Source: Chryseobacterium echinoideorum (GTDB lineage Bacteria; Bacteroidota; Bacteroidia; Flavobacteriales; Weeksellaceae). Taken from it: a stretch of 64,000 nt of DNA. The DNA is taken from the NCBI RefSeq assembly GCF_007474535.1, contig NZ_VKNW01000004.1, positions 124,001 through 188,000 on the forward strand. Reading direction: 5' to 3'. Within the stretch, counting starts at the first letter, position 1. Each line of letters begins with the position of its first letter. Positions 35,996 through 45,456 of this stretch are shown one piece after another. The notes under the pieces are model-generated. The model had not been told where the DNA came from. It saw only the letters and a program-made list of their open reading frames with translations, and did not search any database. Made by a program: the position numbers and the translations under genes.

Positions 35996-37369
35996 ATGAA
36001 CAAATACCAATCAATTTTCGACACACAAAAAGAGTTTTTTTATACCGATCTTTCTAAAACCTACGAATGGCGTATAGACCAGCTCAACCGACTGGAAAAA
36101 ATGCTTGCCGAAAACCAGAAAGTATTTTGCCAGGCATTAAAAACTGATTTTAATAAACCGCCATTTGAGCAATTGTTTGAAATTACGGTTCCCTTGAGCA
36201 ATATTAAATATTACAAGGAAAACCTGAAACAACTCATGGCTCCTGAACAAGTTGCTATCCCAAACGGTTTGGAAGAAACGGGCAACAAAGGTGTTATTTA
36301 CAAAGAACCTTTTGGCGTAACCTTGGTTATTGGACCTTTCAATGCTCCCATTTTATTGTTGCTCGACCCTGCAATTGCTGCTTTGGCGGCAGGAAATCCG
36401 GTTATTCTGAAACCAGCCAATACAACACCTACTGTCGCTGCACTTTTTCAAGATTTAATTCCAAAATATTTTGAACCGGAAGCCGTAAACATCGTTACCG
36501 GAGGAAGAGAGGAAATCACGGCATTATTGGAGTTGCCTTTTGATTTCATCTTCTTTACAGGAAGTTCTGCCGTGGGCAAAGTGGTAATGCGAGCTGCTGC
36601 CGAAAACCTAACACCAATCGTTTTAGAATTGGGTGGTCAAAACCCGACGGTTGTAGATGAAACGGCAAATCTTGACATTGCAGTTGACCGAATTCTTTGG
36701 GCACATATGGCAATTTCAGGGCAATGGTGCATCGCTCCAGGTTATGTGTATGTTCACGAAAATATCGCTGATGAATTTATTGATAAGCTGAAAAAAGCAA
36801 CTATTAAAATGTATGGCAAAGATCCAAGCCAAAGTCCCGATTTTGCAAGGATGATAAGCGAGCACGATACCGAAAGAGTGGCATCTTACATTATTCCAGA
36901 AAAAGTGGTTTTGGGTGGAAGATACGATGTGAAAGCCAGATATGTGGAACCCACCATTTTGTATCCGAGTACTTGGGAAGATCCGGCGATGCAACAAGAA
37001 ATTTTCGGTCCGGTATTTCCAATTTTGGTGTATAACGATTTAAAGGAAATTGTAGAAATCATCAAACGCAAACCCAAATCTTTGGCGGCATATTTCTTCA
37101 GCAAAAATCAGGCGAATATCGATTATTTCATCAATTCGGTTTCTTTTGGTGGTGGTTGTATCAACCAAACCAATCTGCATTGCTGGATAGACAGCTTGCC
37201 TTTTGGCGGTGTGGGTTATGCCGGAATGGGCAAATATTATGGTAAAGCAGGTTTTGATGCATTGAGCAATACAAAAGCAATGTTGATAGGCAATCCCGAT
37301 TTGGAACTGGATGTTTTTCCGCCTTATGAAGGAAAAGATATTGCTAAAAATTTAAGTGTTTTTGGGTGA
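35996..37369 (+). CDS. Aldehyde dehydrogenase
   Basis: A 457-residue NAD(P)-dependent aldehyde dehydrogenase of the ALDH3-like (coniferyl/fatty aldehyde) group. Cofactor and active site segments are VIGPFNAPILLLLDPAIAAL, PANTTPTVAALF, FFTGSSAVGKVV, PIVLELGGQNPTVVDE (catalytic Glu) and GQWCIAPGYVYV (nucleophile Cys), with the C-terminal FGGVGYAGMGKYYGKAGFD. It starts 30 bases after the SDR remnant. Substrate unknown; aldehyde detoxification is the general role. Confidence 0.9.
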   Translation: MNKYQSIFDTQKEFFYTDLSKTYEWRIDQLNRLEKMLAENQKVFCQALKTDFNKPPFEQLFEITVPLSNIKYYKENLKQLMAPEQVAIPNGLEETGNKGVIYKEPFGVTLVIGPFNAPILLLLDPAIAALAAGNPVILKPANTTPTVAALFQDLIPKYFEPEAVNIVTGGREEITALLELPFDFIFFTGSSAVGKVVMRAAAENLTPIVLELGGQNPTVVDETANLDIAVDRILWAHMAISGQWCIAPGYVYVHENIADEFIDKLKKATIKMYGKDPSQSPDFARMISEHDTERVASYIIPEKVVLGGRYDVKARYVEPTILYPSTWEDPAMQQEIFGPVFPILVYNDLKEIVEIIKRKPKSLAAYFFSKNQANIDYFINSVSFGGGCINQTNLHCWIDSLPFGGVGYAGMGKYYGKAGFDALSNTKAMLIGNPDLELDVFPPYEGKDIAKNLSVFG

Positions 37370-37375
37370 TTAAAT

Positions 37376-37521
37376 TACCACAGATGTACGAATGAGATTT
37401 AATAAAAACATCTTTGTATCCTTGCGAAAAGAAAAAAAATCGTGGCAAAAAAATAAAATTAGTCACGAACGCAAATAAACAAGGCTTTAGATTTTATAAA
37501 AATATTCGTGCATCCGTGATA
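37376..37521. repeat. Inverted repeat, diverged copy
   Basis: ACCACAGATGTACGAAT near 37376-37393 and ATTCGTGCATCCGTGAT near 37503-37520 are imperfect complements, with non-coding DNA between. They resemble the arms at 35331 and 38431. Confidence 0.5.
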
Positions 37522-37568
37522 TTAATCTAATAAAAACAACTCATAATAAACAATAAAATTCAAAAACT

Positions 37569-37916
37569 ATGATACTAAAAATTATTAACTCCGCCTTAAT
37601 TCTCGTAGCCGTTTTTATGAGCTTCAAACAAGGCTATGCAATGCTTTCGGGCAAGCCTGAAATGGTAGAAATGTTCAGCAAATGGAATTTCTCCAAAACT
37701 GCACTGATGATAAACGGAGCGGTTACCATCATTTCAGCCATCTTAATTCTGTTTCCAAAAACGTTTGTTTATGGTAATTTCTTAATGGCAACAGGCATTT
37801 TATTAATCATCTGCCTTCATTTATTAGATAAAGATTTAAAAGGTGTGGCAATCGAATTACCTTTTCTTTTGCTAAATCTGGTTATCATTTACCTACAGCA
37901 TCCACTGAAAAACTAA
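37569..37916 (+). CDS. DoxX-like small membrane protein
   Basis: A 115-residue membrane protein with four hydrophobic helices (MILKIINSALILVAVFMSFK, ALMINGAVTIISAILILFP, LMATGILLIICLHLL, LPFLLLNLVIIYL). The length and pattern are like DoxX/DUF4870-type small membrane proteins, and the closest guess is a DoxX-like protein. Role unknown. Confidence 0.6.
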   Translation: MILKIINSALILVAVFMSFKQGYAMLSGKPEMVEMFSKWNFSKTALMINGAVTIISAILILFPKTFVYGNFLMATGILLIICLHLLDKDLKGVAIELPFLLLNLVIIYLQHPLKN

Positions 37917-37968
37917 TACTTAAGAGATTAATTATTAGTGCATTTATGGCACATAAAATATTACTAAA

Positions 37969-38409
37969 ATGAAATTAAAAACAATTATTTTCTTCTTGAT
38001 TTGTTCATCGTTTACAGCTTGCGGACAAAACAAAATCCTAAAATCAGAACCGAAATCAGAAACAAAAATAATTCAAAAAAACAACAAAATGGACACAAGT
38101 AAATTGACAAACGAAACTGTAAAAAAAGCGTTCGATGCATGGCAAACCGGCGACAGCAAAACTTTTCTTTCATTATTTACTTCCGATGCTACAATGACCG
38201 ATGACGGAAATCCACGAAATTTTCAAAGCTTTGTTAAAGAAGCCTGCGGAAAAGAAATTTTCTTAACCATTGACACTGTAACAAACGACGGAAAGGATAT
38301 CAAAGGAAACTTCAAAGCCGGACAATGGGGTACTTTTCCTGTCTTTTTTAAATTCCACCAAAATGCCGATGGGAAATTTGAAAAGTTAGATATTGGACAG
38401 GCAAACTAA
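37969..38409 (+). CDS. SnoaL/NTF2-like lipoprotein
   Basis: A 146-residue lipoprotein: signal MKLKTIIFFLICSSFTACGQ ends with a lipobox cysteine. From about residue 48 (AFDAWQTGDSKTFLSLFTSD then ATMTDDGNPRNFQSFVKEAC) it looks like the nuclear-transport-factor-2/SnoaL fold. Such domains bind small molecules, but no substrate can be read here. Confidence 0.65.
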   Translation: MKLKTIIFFLICSSFTACGQNKILKSEPKSETKIIQKNNKMDTSKLTNETVKKAFDAWQTGDSKTFLSLFTSDATMTDDGNPRNFQSFVKEACGKEIFLTIDTVTNDGKDIKGNFKAGQWGTFPVFFKFHQNADGKFEKLDIGQAN

Positions 38410-38430
38410 AAGTTTTACCACAAAATTTTT

Positions 38431-38482
38431 TGCTACAGATGCATAGATTAAAAACGATACAAAAATCTGTGCATCTGTGGCA
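38431..38482. repeat. Inverted repeat upstream of the K+ channel gene
   Basis: TGCTACAGATGCATAGATT at 38431-38449 and AATCTGTGCATCTGTGGCA at 38464-38482 pair imperfectly. Third member of the repeat family of this block. Confidence 0.6.
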
Positions 38483-38508
38483 TTAAAAAAAATCAAACAA
38501 AAAAACAA

Positions 38509-39186
38509 ATGAATGAAGTGAATAAAACCATTGCTATTCTTCAAAAATACAAGTACGAATTATTACTTTTTGCACTAGCTCAGCATCTGTTTATCGGTAT
38601 TTTTATTACAGATCTCGAGTTTTATACACGGGTTGTCTGGCCCATCAATATGTTAGTTTTGGGACTGGGAAGCATTTTTATGTTTACGGGAAAACACAGC
38701 TGGAGACATTGGTTCCGTAATATCCAATTTATGGTGGTGCTATTGTTGCCTATCGGGATACCGTTTTTTAAAGATATTCCGTGGTATTTTACTTTGCTGA
38801 ATATTAATTATGTAATATTTTTTGCTTTTCTGTTTATAGAATTGTTAAGATTCTTGCTAAAACCAGGATACATCAACACCGATATTATTTCGGCATCTGT
38901 TTGCGGTTATTTTTTATTGATAGAGATTTCCGTTTTCATGTTGCAGTATTTTATGTACCAAAACCCGCAATCTTTTAAAGGAATTGATACCTCATCCTCT
39001 GCTTCCATCTATACGGATTTGGTTTATTTCTGTTCGATAACCTTTACCAGCATTGGCTTTGGCGACATTACACCCAATAATCACGTTACCAAGCTCATCA
39101 CTTCTTTTATCGGCATTGCCGGACAGTTTTACAGCGTTATTTTGGTGGGTATTCTTTTAAGTAAATTTTCTTCAAATAATAAATAA
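38509..39186 (+). CDS. Two-pore-type K+ channel protein
   Basis: A 225-residue membrane protein with several hydrophobic helices and a pore loop TFTSIGFGDITPNNH, whose TSIGFGD is the potassium selectivity filter (TxGxGD class). The C-terminal helix follows (LITSFIGIAGQFYSVILVG). It matches Ion_trans_2-type channels, with extra N-terminal helices. Its stop codon is directly adjacent to the bestrophin start, and the LCIB-like gene follows, so all three probably form one operon. Confidence 0.8.
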   Translation: MNEVNKTIAILQKYKYELLLFALAQHLFIGIFITDLEFYTRVVWPINMLVLGLGSIFMFTGKHSWRHWFRNIQFMVVLLLPIGIPFFKDIPWYFTLLNINYVIFFAFLFIELLRFLLKPGYINTDIISASVCGYFLLIEISVFMLQYFMYQNPQSFKGIDTSSSASIYTDLVYFCSITFTSIGFGDITPNNHVTKLITSFIGIAGQFYSVILVGILLSKFSSNNK

Positions 39187-40203
39187 ATGAACATATCAAG
39201 CCATTACAAACTCTTACATTTTATACCGTGGACGAGAACAAAGATTTACAAAATGCTTTTGTTAAGCATTATTCCAACTGCATTATTCTATTTTTTAGAT
39301 GTAAAATGGTTGGCAATTCCGTGGGTTCCAGTGGCATTGTTGGGTACGGCAACCGCTTTCATTTCGGGGTTCAAAAATACCCAAACCTACAACCGTAGTT
39401 GGGAAGCCAGGCAAATTTATGGTGCCATCATCAACAGCAGCAGAGCTTTTGGAATTATGGTGAAAGATTTTATCCGTTCAGAAGATAAAGCACTCGAAAA
39501 TCAACTTCATCAGGAAATTATTTACCGTCATTTTGCCTGGCTTACGGCTTTGAGATTTCAACTTCGTGAAACAAAAAGTTGGGAAAATATAAAAACCAAA
39601 AGTTACAATCGTGAATATCTCAATTATTATAAAGTACCGGAGTGGGAAAGCAGTTTGGATGAAGAATTAAAACCGTTTTTAAATGAAGAAGAACGTCAAT
39701 ATATTTTAGCTACCAAAAACAGAGCCACTCAAATCATTGCCCAACAATCATCCATATTCAAAAAATTGAATGAAACTGGCGTGATTTCCGATTACAATTA
39801 TGTATCAATGGAAGCTCAATTAAAAGATTTGTATGACCAGCAAGGCAAGTGCGAACGTATTAAAAACTTCCCATATCCACGCCAGTTTTCGAGCATCAAT
39901 ATTTATTTCACCAACTTATTTTGTATCCTGTTGCCGTTTGGGTTCATTGGTGAATTTTCAAAATTAATAGAAAAATTTGGCGAAAATATTGTTTGGCTGA
40001 CCATTCCTTTCAGCATTATTTTGGGCTGGGTATTTTTGGTTTTGGAACAGATAGGCGAAAGCACCGAAAATCCGTTTGAAGGCAGTGCAAACGATATTCC
40101 GATTACACAGATCAGTAGAAATATAGAAGTTGATTTAAAAGAAATGCTGGGCGAAAAAGATTTACCACCAGCAATTCAACCTCAAAACAATATTATTTTA
40201 TAA
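39187..40203 (+). CDS. Bestrophin-like anion channel
   Basis: A 338-residue protein of the bestrophin/RFP-TM (UPF0187) family, pentameric anion channels that pass chloride or bicarbonate. Visible family blocks are IPWVPVALLGTATAFISGFK then NTQTYNRSWEARQIYGAIIN (the conserved NR.WEAR region), the central hydrophilic helices, and the C-terminal FEGSANDIPITQISRNIE, which resembles the neck/C-terminal FxGxxNDxP motif. No gap separates it from the channel gene. The downstream LCIB-like gene suggests bicarbonate rather than chloride as the cargo (inference). Confidence 0.85.
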   Translation: MNISSHYKLLHFIPWTRTKIYKMLLLSIIPTALFYFLDVKWLAIPWVPVALLGTATAFISGFKNTQTYNRSWEARQIYGAIINSSRAFGIMVKDFIRSEDKALENQLHQEIIYRHFAWLTALRFQLRETKSWENIKTKSYNREYLNYYKVPEWESSLDEELKPFLNEEERQYILATKNRATQIIAQQSSIFKKLNETGVISDYNYVSMEAQLKDLYDQQGKCERIKNFPYPRQFSSINIYFTNLFCILLPFGFIGEFSKLIEKFGENIVWLTIPFSIILGWVFLVLEQIGESTENPFEGSANDIPITQISRNIEVDLKEMLGEKDLPPAIQPQNNIIL

Positions 40204-40216
40204 AAAAAATCAGATT

Positions 40217-40960
40217 ATGATGAACAATTTACACTTACAAACAGTACAAAAATGGTATCCCAACGCTAAAACAACAGAAGATACCATAAACAAATTATTA
40301 GACGTTATCGAAAACAAATTAGGTTTAAAACCTAACTTACTGATGCACGCCGACAGTATGTGTTGTGATGATGTGAATGCCATCCAATATCCGCCAAGAG
40401 CATACGAAATGTTAGGCCCTTTTCATATGGGTGGTTTAAACGGTTATCCGTTTGCAGGGATCACAGGGATGAATGCCTTCGCACATCACGTTCCGGAAGA
40501 TGGTGCGGTTGTAGTGTTTTATGCACCACATATCGGGATTACAAAAGACGGAACCATTGGTGAAATCCATAGAATTGGGCAAAGCGAAAATTCTGCTTGT
40601 TGCGGAGCAGCAAAAGGAGCATTAGGCAAATTATTGAACAACCAAATTGAAGCAGGAAACATTACCGATTTGGATTATCAAATGAACACCATCGAACAAA
40701 TATTCCTGAAACAAGAAGAGAGGATAAGATCAGCCGAAAACCAAATTTTTGAAGCCACTGAGGTAATGTATGAAGCCATCAACGAACGTATTGAAACATT
40801 GGTAAGTAAAGCCAATTATCCTTGCAAATATGTGATTCTTATTGGCGCAATTTTCATTAATGGTGATAAGGATATGGGTTCCTTTTGTTCGTACAAGCGA
40901 TTTGACTATATAGACTTAGAAACCCGAAAAACAACGAGTTTGATGAGTGAATTTTTGTAA
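40217..40960 (+). CDS. LCIB-like (theta-type) carbonic anhydrase
   Basis: A 247-residue protein with the LCIB/C family signature. Zinc ligands and active-site residues are visible: MCCDDVN (Cys49/Cys50 and Asp51/Asp52), the glycine-rich GPFHMGGLNGYPFAGITG, AFAHHVPEDG, PHIGI (His105), HRIGQ (Arg119) and SACCGAAKGALG (Cys128/Cys129). In algae LCIB-type proteins act in the CO2-concentrating mechanism and some are zinc carbonic anhydrases. Here it closes an operon with a bestrophin-like channel, the same pairing seen in algal CO2 handling. Activity itself is not shown. Confidence 0.8.
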   Translation: MMNNLHLQTVQKWYPNAKTTEDTINKLLDVIENKLGLKPNLLMHADSMCCDDVNAIQYPPRAYEMLGPFHMGGLNGYPFAGITGMNAFAHHVPEDGAVVVFYAPHIGITKDGTIGEIHRIGQSENSACCGAAKGALGKLLNNQIEAGNITDLDYQMNTIEQIFLKQEERIRSAENQIFEATEVMYEAINERIETLVSKANYPCKYVILIGAIFINGDKDMGSFCSYKRFDYIDLETRKTTSLMSEFL

Positions 40961-41031
40961 GTAAATAAGATTTAATATTTAAATATTTCTCCAACAAAGT
41001 TGAACAAATATGGTATAAAATAAAAATAAAT

Positions 41032-41053
41032 GGGCTGTCTGATTAGGCAGCCC
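41032..41053. terminator. Hairpin between LCIB-like and AraC-TPR genes
   Basis: GGGCTG at 41032-41037 pairs with CAGCCC at 41048-41053. The genes on both sides converge, and a T-rich run follows on the - strand. Confidence 0.5.
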
Positions 41054-41057
41054 TATT

Positions 41058-42656
41058 CTATGGTGCGATGATCTTGTTATTTTCTTTTTCCTTACTAAGT
41101 AAGTTAATGTATGACGATGGCGAAACTCCCGTGAAATCTTTAAAAACTTTGGAAAAAGCATTGGCTGATGAAAAACCCGTTTCTTCTGCCAGATAACTCA
41201 GCTTGTATTTCCTGTAATCCGAAATATTTTCTATTTTATTTATGATATAATTGATGCGTAGGGTATTGATATAATTGCTGAAATTATCGGCTTTGTGATT
41301 TTTGATAATGATAGAAAGGTATTTGGTATTGGTATTAAGTTGAGATGCAATTTTCCCAAGTGAAATTCCTTTTTCGTTATAGCCGTGTGCTTTTTCAAAT
41401 TTTTCTAGACCGTGTAACAATCTGATTTCGGTTTCTTCGTTAAGGCCATCATTTTTTGGCACTTCTTCCGGGGTTACGTTGATTTCAGAATTATTTTCTT
41501 TTAAATTGTCTCCGGCAGAATATTTCTCTTCTGACATTTTTTTATACCGAAATGCATCAAAAGCTGCTTTTTCTCTTCTGTACTTTATTCTCTGGATACC
41601 CAATATAATGAGCAATGAGATGATGACAATACCAAGTCCCACAGCAACTTTGTAGAAATTGGAAATCACTGTTTTTTTCTCCTTATTTTCATTTTTCAAC
41701 AATTCGGTGGCGGTTCCAAGTCTTGATTTCTGTTGGCGGTTTTCAAGCTCTAGGTAAGCAGATTTATACTCTTTCAGTTTATTGAGGTCTCCTTTTAGCT
41801 CATACAGTTTTATAAAGTGGGAGTACAGTTCCTTTTCTTCATTGATGAATCCTTTTCCCAAGAAAATTTGTTCATTTTTTTTTAGATTGACCTCAGCCGA
41901 ATCCAGTTCTTTCTTTTTTAGAAAAAGTATTCCCTTCTGTAAATACAGATTTCCGGATATGTAGATGTTCTTTCCCTTATTTAAAATGAGTGACTTGTTT
42001 AGCGCTACAAGAGCAGAATCATACTCCTTCAGATCAATATAACACATCCCAACATTTCCGTATCCCAATGCACTGGTCTTTTCGCGCAGCTCCTTATTTT
42101 TTATGGTAAGATAGGTTTCAAGGGCAAGTTTGGCATAATTCATATAAATCTGTGTGCTGTCTTTTCCTGTTTCTTTTGTATAAAGACGATAGGTGTACAG
42201 ATTTCCCAGATGATGCTTTTCGGCATCATTCTTAGGTTTTTTGATGAGGTTGATGCCTTTTTGCATATATTCTTTAGCATCATCATCCATCCCCATTCTG
42301 CCATATTGCTGCCCGATAACGCCATACATCACCGCAGCTTCTGCGGGATAATTGTGTTGCTCTGCAAGTTCCGCAGCTGATTTTGCATATTTCAGTGCAT
42401 TTTGACTGTCATCTCTTGTAGAGTAATGATAGGTAATGGCTTCATAACTACGGATGCTCACGAGATGGAGCCCTTTTTTTTCGGCTTCGTCTATCAGAGT
42501 CAATAATTTTTTCTGTGCTGCTTCCGGCTGGGTTTTCAGCTCCTCCTGATATTGTCCTATTTTTATCTGATAAGATTTGGGAATCTCGACGATCTGTGCA
42601 AAAGACAGAGAATAGATCAGCAGAAATGCAAAGGAAAGAAGTACTTGTGTTTTCAT
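41058..42656 (-). CDS. AraC-type regulator with periplasmic TPR domain
   Basis: A 532-residue membrane-spanning regulator. A signal-like start (MKTQVLLSFAFLLIYSLSFA) is followed by TPR-like helical repeats to about residue 310 (LGYGNVGMCYIDLKEYDSAL is a clear unit), one membrane helix near residues 334-355 (VAVGLGIVIISLLIILGIQ), and a C-terminal AraC helix-turn-helix domain (ISLGKIASQLNTNTKYLSII and LSYLAEETGFSSANAFSKVF). Bacteroidota use this design to link a periplasmic signal to transcription. It is divergent to the surface-protein gene at 43594. ATG 42656 is chosen for its signal peptide. Confidence 0.85.
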   Translation of the reverse strand: MKTQVLLSFAFLLIYSLSFAQIVEIPKSYQIKIGQYQEELKTQPEAAQKKLLTLIDEAEKKGLHLVSIRSYEAITYHYSTRDDSQNALKYAKSAAELAEQHNYPAEAAVMYGVIGQQYGRMGMDDDAKEYMQKGINLIKKPKNDAEKHHLGNLYTYRLYTKETGKDSTQIYMNYAKLALETYLTIKNKELREKTSALGYGNVGMCYIDLKEYDSALVALNKSLILNKGKNIYISGNLYLQKGILFLKKKELDSAEVNLKKNEQIFLGKGFINEEKELYSHFIKLYELKGDLNKLKEYKSAYLELENRQQKSRLGTATELLKNENKEKKTVISNFYKVAVGLGIVIISLLIILGIQRIKYRREKAAFDAFRYKKMSEEKYSAGDNLKENNSEINVTPEEVPKNDGLNEETEIRLLHGLEKFEKAHGYNEKGISLGKIASQLNTNTKYLSIIIKNHKADNFSNYINTLRINYIINKIENISDYRKYKLSYLAEETGFSSANAFSKVFKDFTGVSPSSYINLLSKEKENNKIIAP

Positions 42657-42913
42657 AATACCACAAATGTATAACATTAGGATATTACAATCCGATTTCT
42701 AGAGAAGAAATTCATAACAGTTTATATTAATTTAAAGATATCCTTTCGATTACTAAAGTATTGATTATAAGATAAATAACAACATTCCGATTCGATATCT
42801 TATCCAATAAATACATCTACATAATTCGGAATTATGTAGGCGAATTACAGGATTCTGTACCTACAGTAATTGTAAAAGCGATCCATTTGTACCAATTTTA
42901 GAGGAAATTTTAC

Positions 42914-43177
42914 ATGGCTCAACAATCTAAGATACTTTATAGCAAACCCAAACGTATAATGAAGAATACATTACAGCATTTGGCAGGAAAGAGCAAGGAA
43001 GAAATTTTGGAAGAAATGGGTCAGGATTTCAATTACTATCCTGCAGAAGTTTGGACGTACATTCTCCATACCACTTGGCTGGGCAAGAAAACTGTGTTGT
43101 ATCTTTTTTTTGAAGATAAAACCGTAAAAAAGATTGTCATCAGAAAATATTATGGAAAGGTTAAAAATGAGTTTTAG
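42914..43177 (+). CDS. Small hypothetical protein
   Basis: An 87-residue protein of unknown family with a C-terminal beta-rich half (EVWTYILHTTWLGKKTVLYL then FEDKTVKKIVIRKYYGKVK). Its layout, a helical start and a beta-hairpin end, is like the 100-residue protein at 46948-47250, and the two may be related. No signal peptide. Confidence 0.45.
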   Translation: MAQQSKILYSKPKRIMKNTLQHLAGKSKEEILEEMGQDFNYYPAEVWTYILHTTWLGKKTVLYLFFEDKTVKKIVIRKYYGKVKNEF

Positions 43178-43593
43178 CAATAGGAAAATGATCTACAAAA
43201 TTCCGAATTATATCTGCTAATATGTTGCTTGTATTCGGTAAGTTGTTTCTCTTTGTTTTCTGAAAATAACGGATATCCGATTTTGTGTTTCGGGAATGGG
43301 GAGTTCTGAGATACGGCATTGAAGCTTGAAGCCCCCATTTTTTACGTTACCAATCTCAAAAATGAGGTTCTAAGATCTAAAAATTGGGATAAGGGGTGTA
43401 TAAAAATTCCCGTCCATTGGTGGGTGGTTTTTGACGAGATACCTGAAAGATATTTTTAAAAAAAACAAAAACCACGAAAAGGAAATCACCAACCAATATC
43501 TCCAAAGGCGAGTTGCACCTTTCCAAATGGGAGGAATGTAAACGGAAATTATAAAAAACAATATTTAAAAATTTAAGCAAAAACCATTTTAAA
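43178..43593. other. Gap with gene debris
   Basis: No complete gene. Short frames, for example RYLKDIFKKNKNHEKEITNQ then YLQRRVAPFQMGGM near 43436-43542, end in stops and look like debris. The final bases before 43594 carry no clear promoter box. Confidence 0.35.
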
Positions 43594-44820
43594 ATGAAAA
43601 AAAACATTATTCTTTTAGGTGCTTTAGTAGTAAGTTCATTGGCTTACTCACAGGTGGGTATTAACAACGAAACTCCGAAAGCAACTTTAGACGTTTCTGC
43701 AAAAACACCCAGTACAGCAGCAGAAGGAATTATCGCTCCGAGACTATCGGGTGATGATATTAAAGGAAAAGATGGACAATATCTTGCAGATCAAAAAGGA
43801 GCTATTGTATATGCAACATCAGCTGTTGGTACACCTTCTGTCAAAACAGCAAATATCACGGCAGAAGGTTACTATTATTTTGATGGTGCCATCTGGCAAA
43901 AATTTAGTGCTGCAAACACAGAACCTTGGTACGATGCAGCTACCAATACACAGGCTATATCTAACACACAGAATATTTATCAAATGGGGAATGTGGGAAT
44001 AGGTACAACAACGCCGGGAAGACCTTTGGAGATAGAACGAACAACTACCGGGGGGCCAAATTCAGGAATAATGCTAACGGAATATGTTGGTACGGTAGGT
44101 AATAAAGGAGCTCAAATTAATCTTAGAAGTTCAAGAGGATCAAAAGGCGGTGAGCAACCTTTACAGAATGGAGATGTGATCGCATCTTACCTTTTTGATT
44201 ATTATTCGCCAACTGGCTTTACAAACGGTGACGGCTCAAAAATTATGTCCAATTATCTAGGAGACGGTACAAACCGTAGAAATGACCTTCGATTTTTCAC
44301 CACAGCAAGTACAACAGCCGCGGAGAAAATGAGACTTGATCCGGATGGTAATTTGGGTATCGGTACCGGTTCAAATACAATAACAAACAGGTTACAGGTA
44401 GTAGGTGCAGATGCCGCATCAGGGATTGCCGCAGCGAGTTTCAAAAATGGTTCTGGTACTGGAAGTAGTGTGGAAATAGGTGCAAGTAACAATAATGTTT
44501 ATATCGATTTTAAAAGCGCCAGTGCTTTGCGATCAAATATAGCTTATGTGGTTGGAAGCAACAGGTTAGTGATCAACGGTAATGATACTACTGCTGCAGC
44601 TCAAGTAGTTGTGAACAGCGGCAATCAAGGAGGAAATTTTGGAGTTGGACAAGCCAATCCACAAGCACCTTTACATATTTTAAAACATGCTACCTCAGCA
44701 AGTCTTACTCCTGTAATTATAGAAAGTTTACCAAGTTATGGATCGGACGGCGCTGTACCTGCAGCATTTCCAAGCGGAGGTTTGTACAGAGTTGGTAATG
44801 ACTTACGTGTGAAACCGTAA
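43594..44820 (+). CDS. Exported surface protein of the QVGINNETP family (short)
   Basis: A 408-residue exported protein. The signal peptide MKKNIILLGALVVSSLAYSQ is followed by VGINNETPKATLDV, the shared N-terminal domain of these proteins. The body holds YYYFDGAIWQKF and WYDAATNTQAISNTQNIYQM, then GNVGIGTTTPGRPLEIE and GNLGIGTGSNTITNRLQV units typical of phage tail-fibre-like or adhesin stalk repeats. The N-terminus matches the 801-residue protein at 55782-58187. It probably forms part of the cell surface. The C-terminus here lacks the S74-like domain and coiled coil seen in the longer copy. Confidence 0.7.
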   Translation: MKKNIILLGALVVSSLAYSQVGINNETPKATLDVSAKTPSTAAEGIIAPRLSGDDIKGKDGQYLADQKGAIVYATSAVGTPSVKTANITAEGYYYFDGAIWQKFSAANTEPWYDAATNTQAISNTQNIYQMGNVGIGTTTPGRPLEIERTTTGGPNSGIMLTEYVGTVGNKGAQINLRSSRGSKGGEQPLQNGDVIASYLFDYYSPTGFTNGDGSKIMSNYLGDGTNRRNDLRFFTTASTTAAEKMRLDPDGNLGIGTGSNTITNRLQVVGADAASGIAAASFKNGSGTGSSVEIGASNNNVYIDFKSASALRSNIAYVVGSNRLVINGNDTTAAAQVVVNSGNQGGNFGVGQANPQAPLHILKHATSASLTPVIIESLPSYGSDGAVPAAFPSGGLYRVGNDLRVKP

Positions 44821-44844
44821 AATACATGAAATCTTATTAATTAT

Positions 44845-44926
44845 AAATGTAAGATTAATCTCGCAGCTTAATTAATCTTACATTTAAACAAACACCTGAC
44901 AGATCTTCAAAATCAGGCAGGTGTTT
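44845..44926 (+). terminator. Double hairpin downstream of the surface-protein gene
   Basis: AAATGTAAGATTAA at 44845-44858 pairs with TTAATCTTACATTT at 44872-44885, and AAACACCTG at 44890-44898 pairs with CAGGTGTTT at 44918-44926, the latter followed by a T-rich tract. Confidence 0.65.
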
Positions 44927-45129
44927 AAAATAATCTTTTTAAATATAATATTGCCTTAAAAAACATTTTGTTTTTTGCTTATAGAGTGCCTTTCGAAAAC
45001 ATTAAATATAAAACAGTTACTAATAAAATAATAGCTTTCCGAACGCTAAATACGACTTTTGATAAATAGAATTTTGTACGTTTTACTTTGAAAATAAACA
45101 ATTTAAAAATTTGTGGGAGTAATAAAAAC

Positions 45130-45456
45130 TTACACAAACATTTTCTTCCATTTGGCTATAGAATTTCTACTTAGATTAAAATGACTTGCTAATTGAGAAT
45201 TATTTAGTTTATTTTTTTTCTGATAATTTAGCATTTTTAGAATATCAGATTTTTGATATGAGCGATGTTTTTGATTGACTTTTTCTGTATCTTTTTCCTT
45301 CGTACTACCAAAAATTATTCGATTAAGTTCTATTATGTCAAATACGGACAGATTTGATTTTGCTAATAAAATCTGACATTCTGCTTTCTTATTCGGGTAT
45401 TTTATATTAATAATATCAGAATAAATGCGCTTATAATCTGGGGTCAATTTTTCCAT
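45130..45456 (-). CDS. Transposase-like HTH protein
   Basis: A 108-residue protein with a C-terminal helix-turn-helix (LASHFNLSRNSIAKWKKMF) and a helical, charged front half beginning MEKLTPDYKRIYSDIINIKY. It is of the kind found beside the 146-residue protein at 45812-46252. No transposase catalytic domain is present. Function unknown; it may be a small DNA-binding regulator or a relic of an IS-type protein. Confidence 0.55.
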   Translation of the reverse strand: MEKLTPDYKRIYSDIINIKYPNKKAECQILLAKSNLSVFDIIELNRIIFGSTKEKDTEKVNQKHRSYQKSDILKMLNYQKKNKLNNSQLASHFNLSRNSIAKWKKMFV

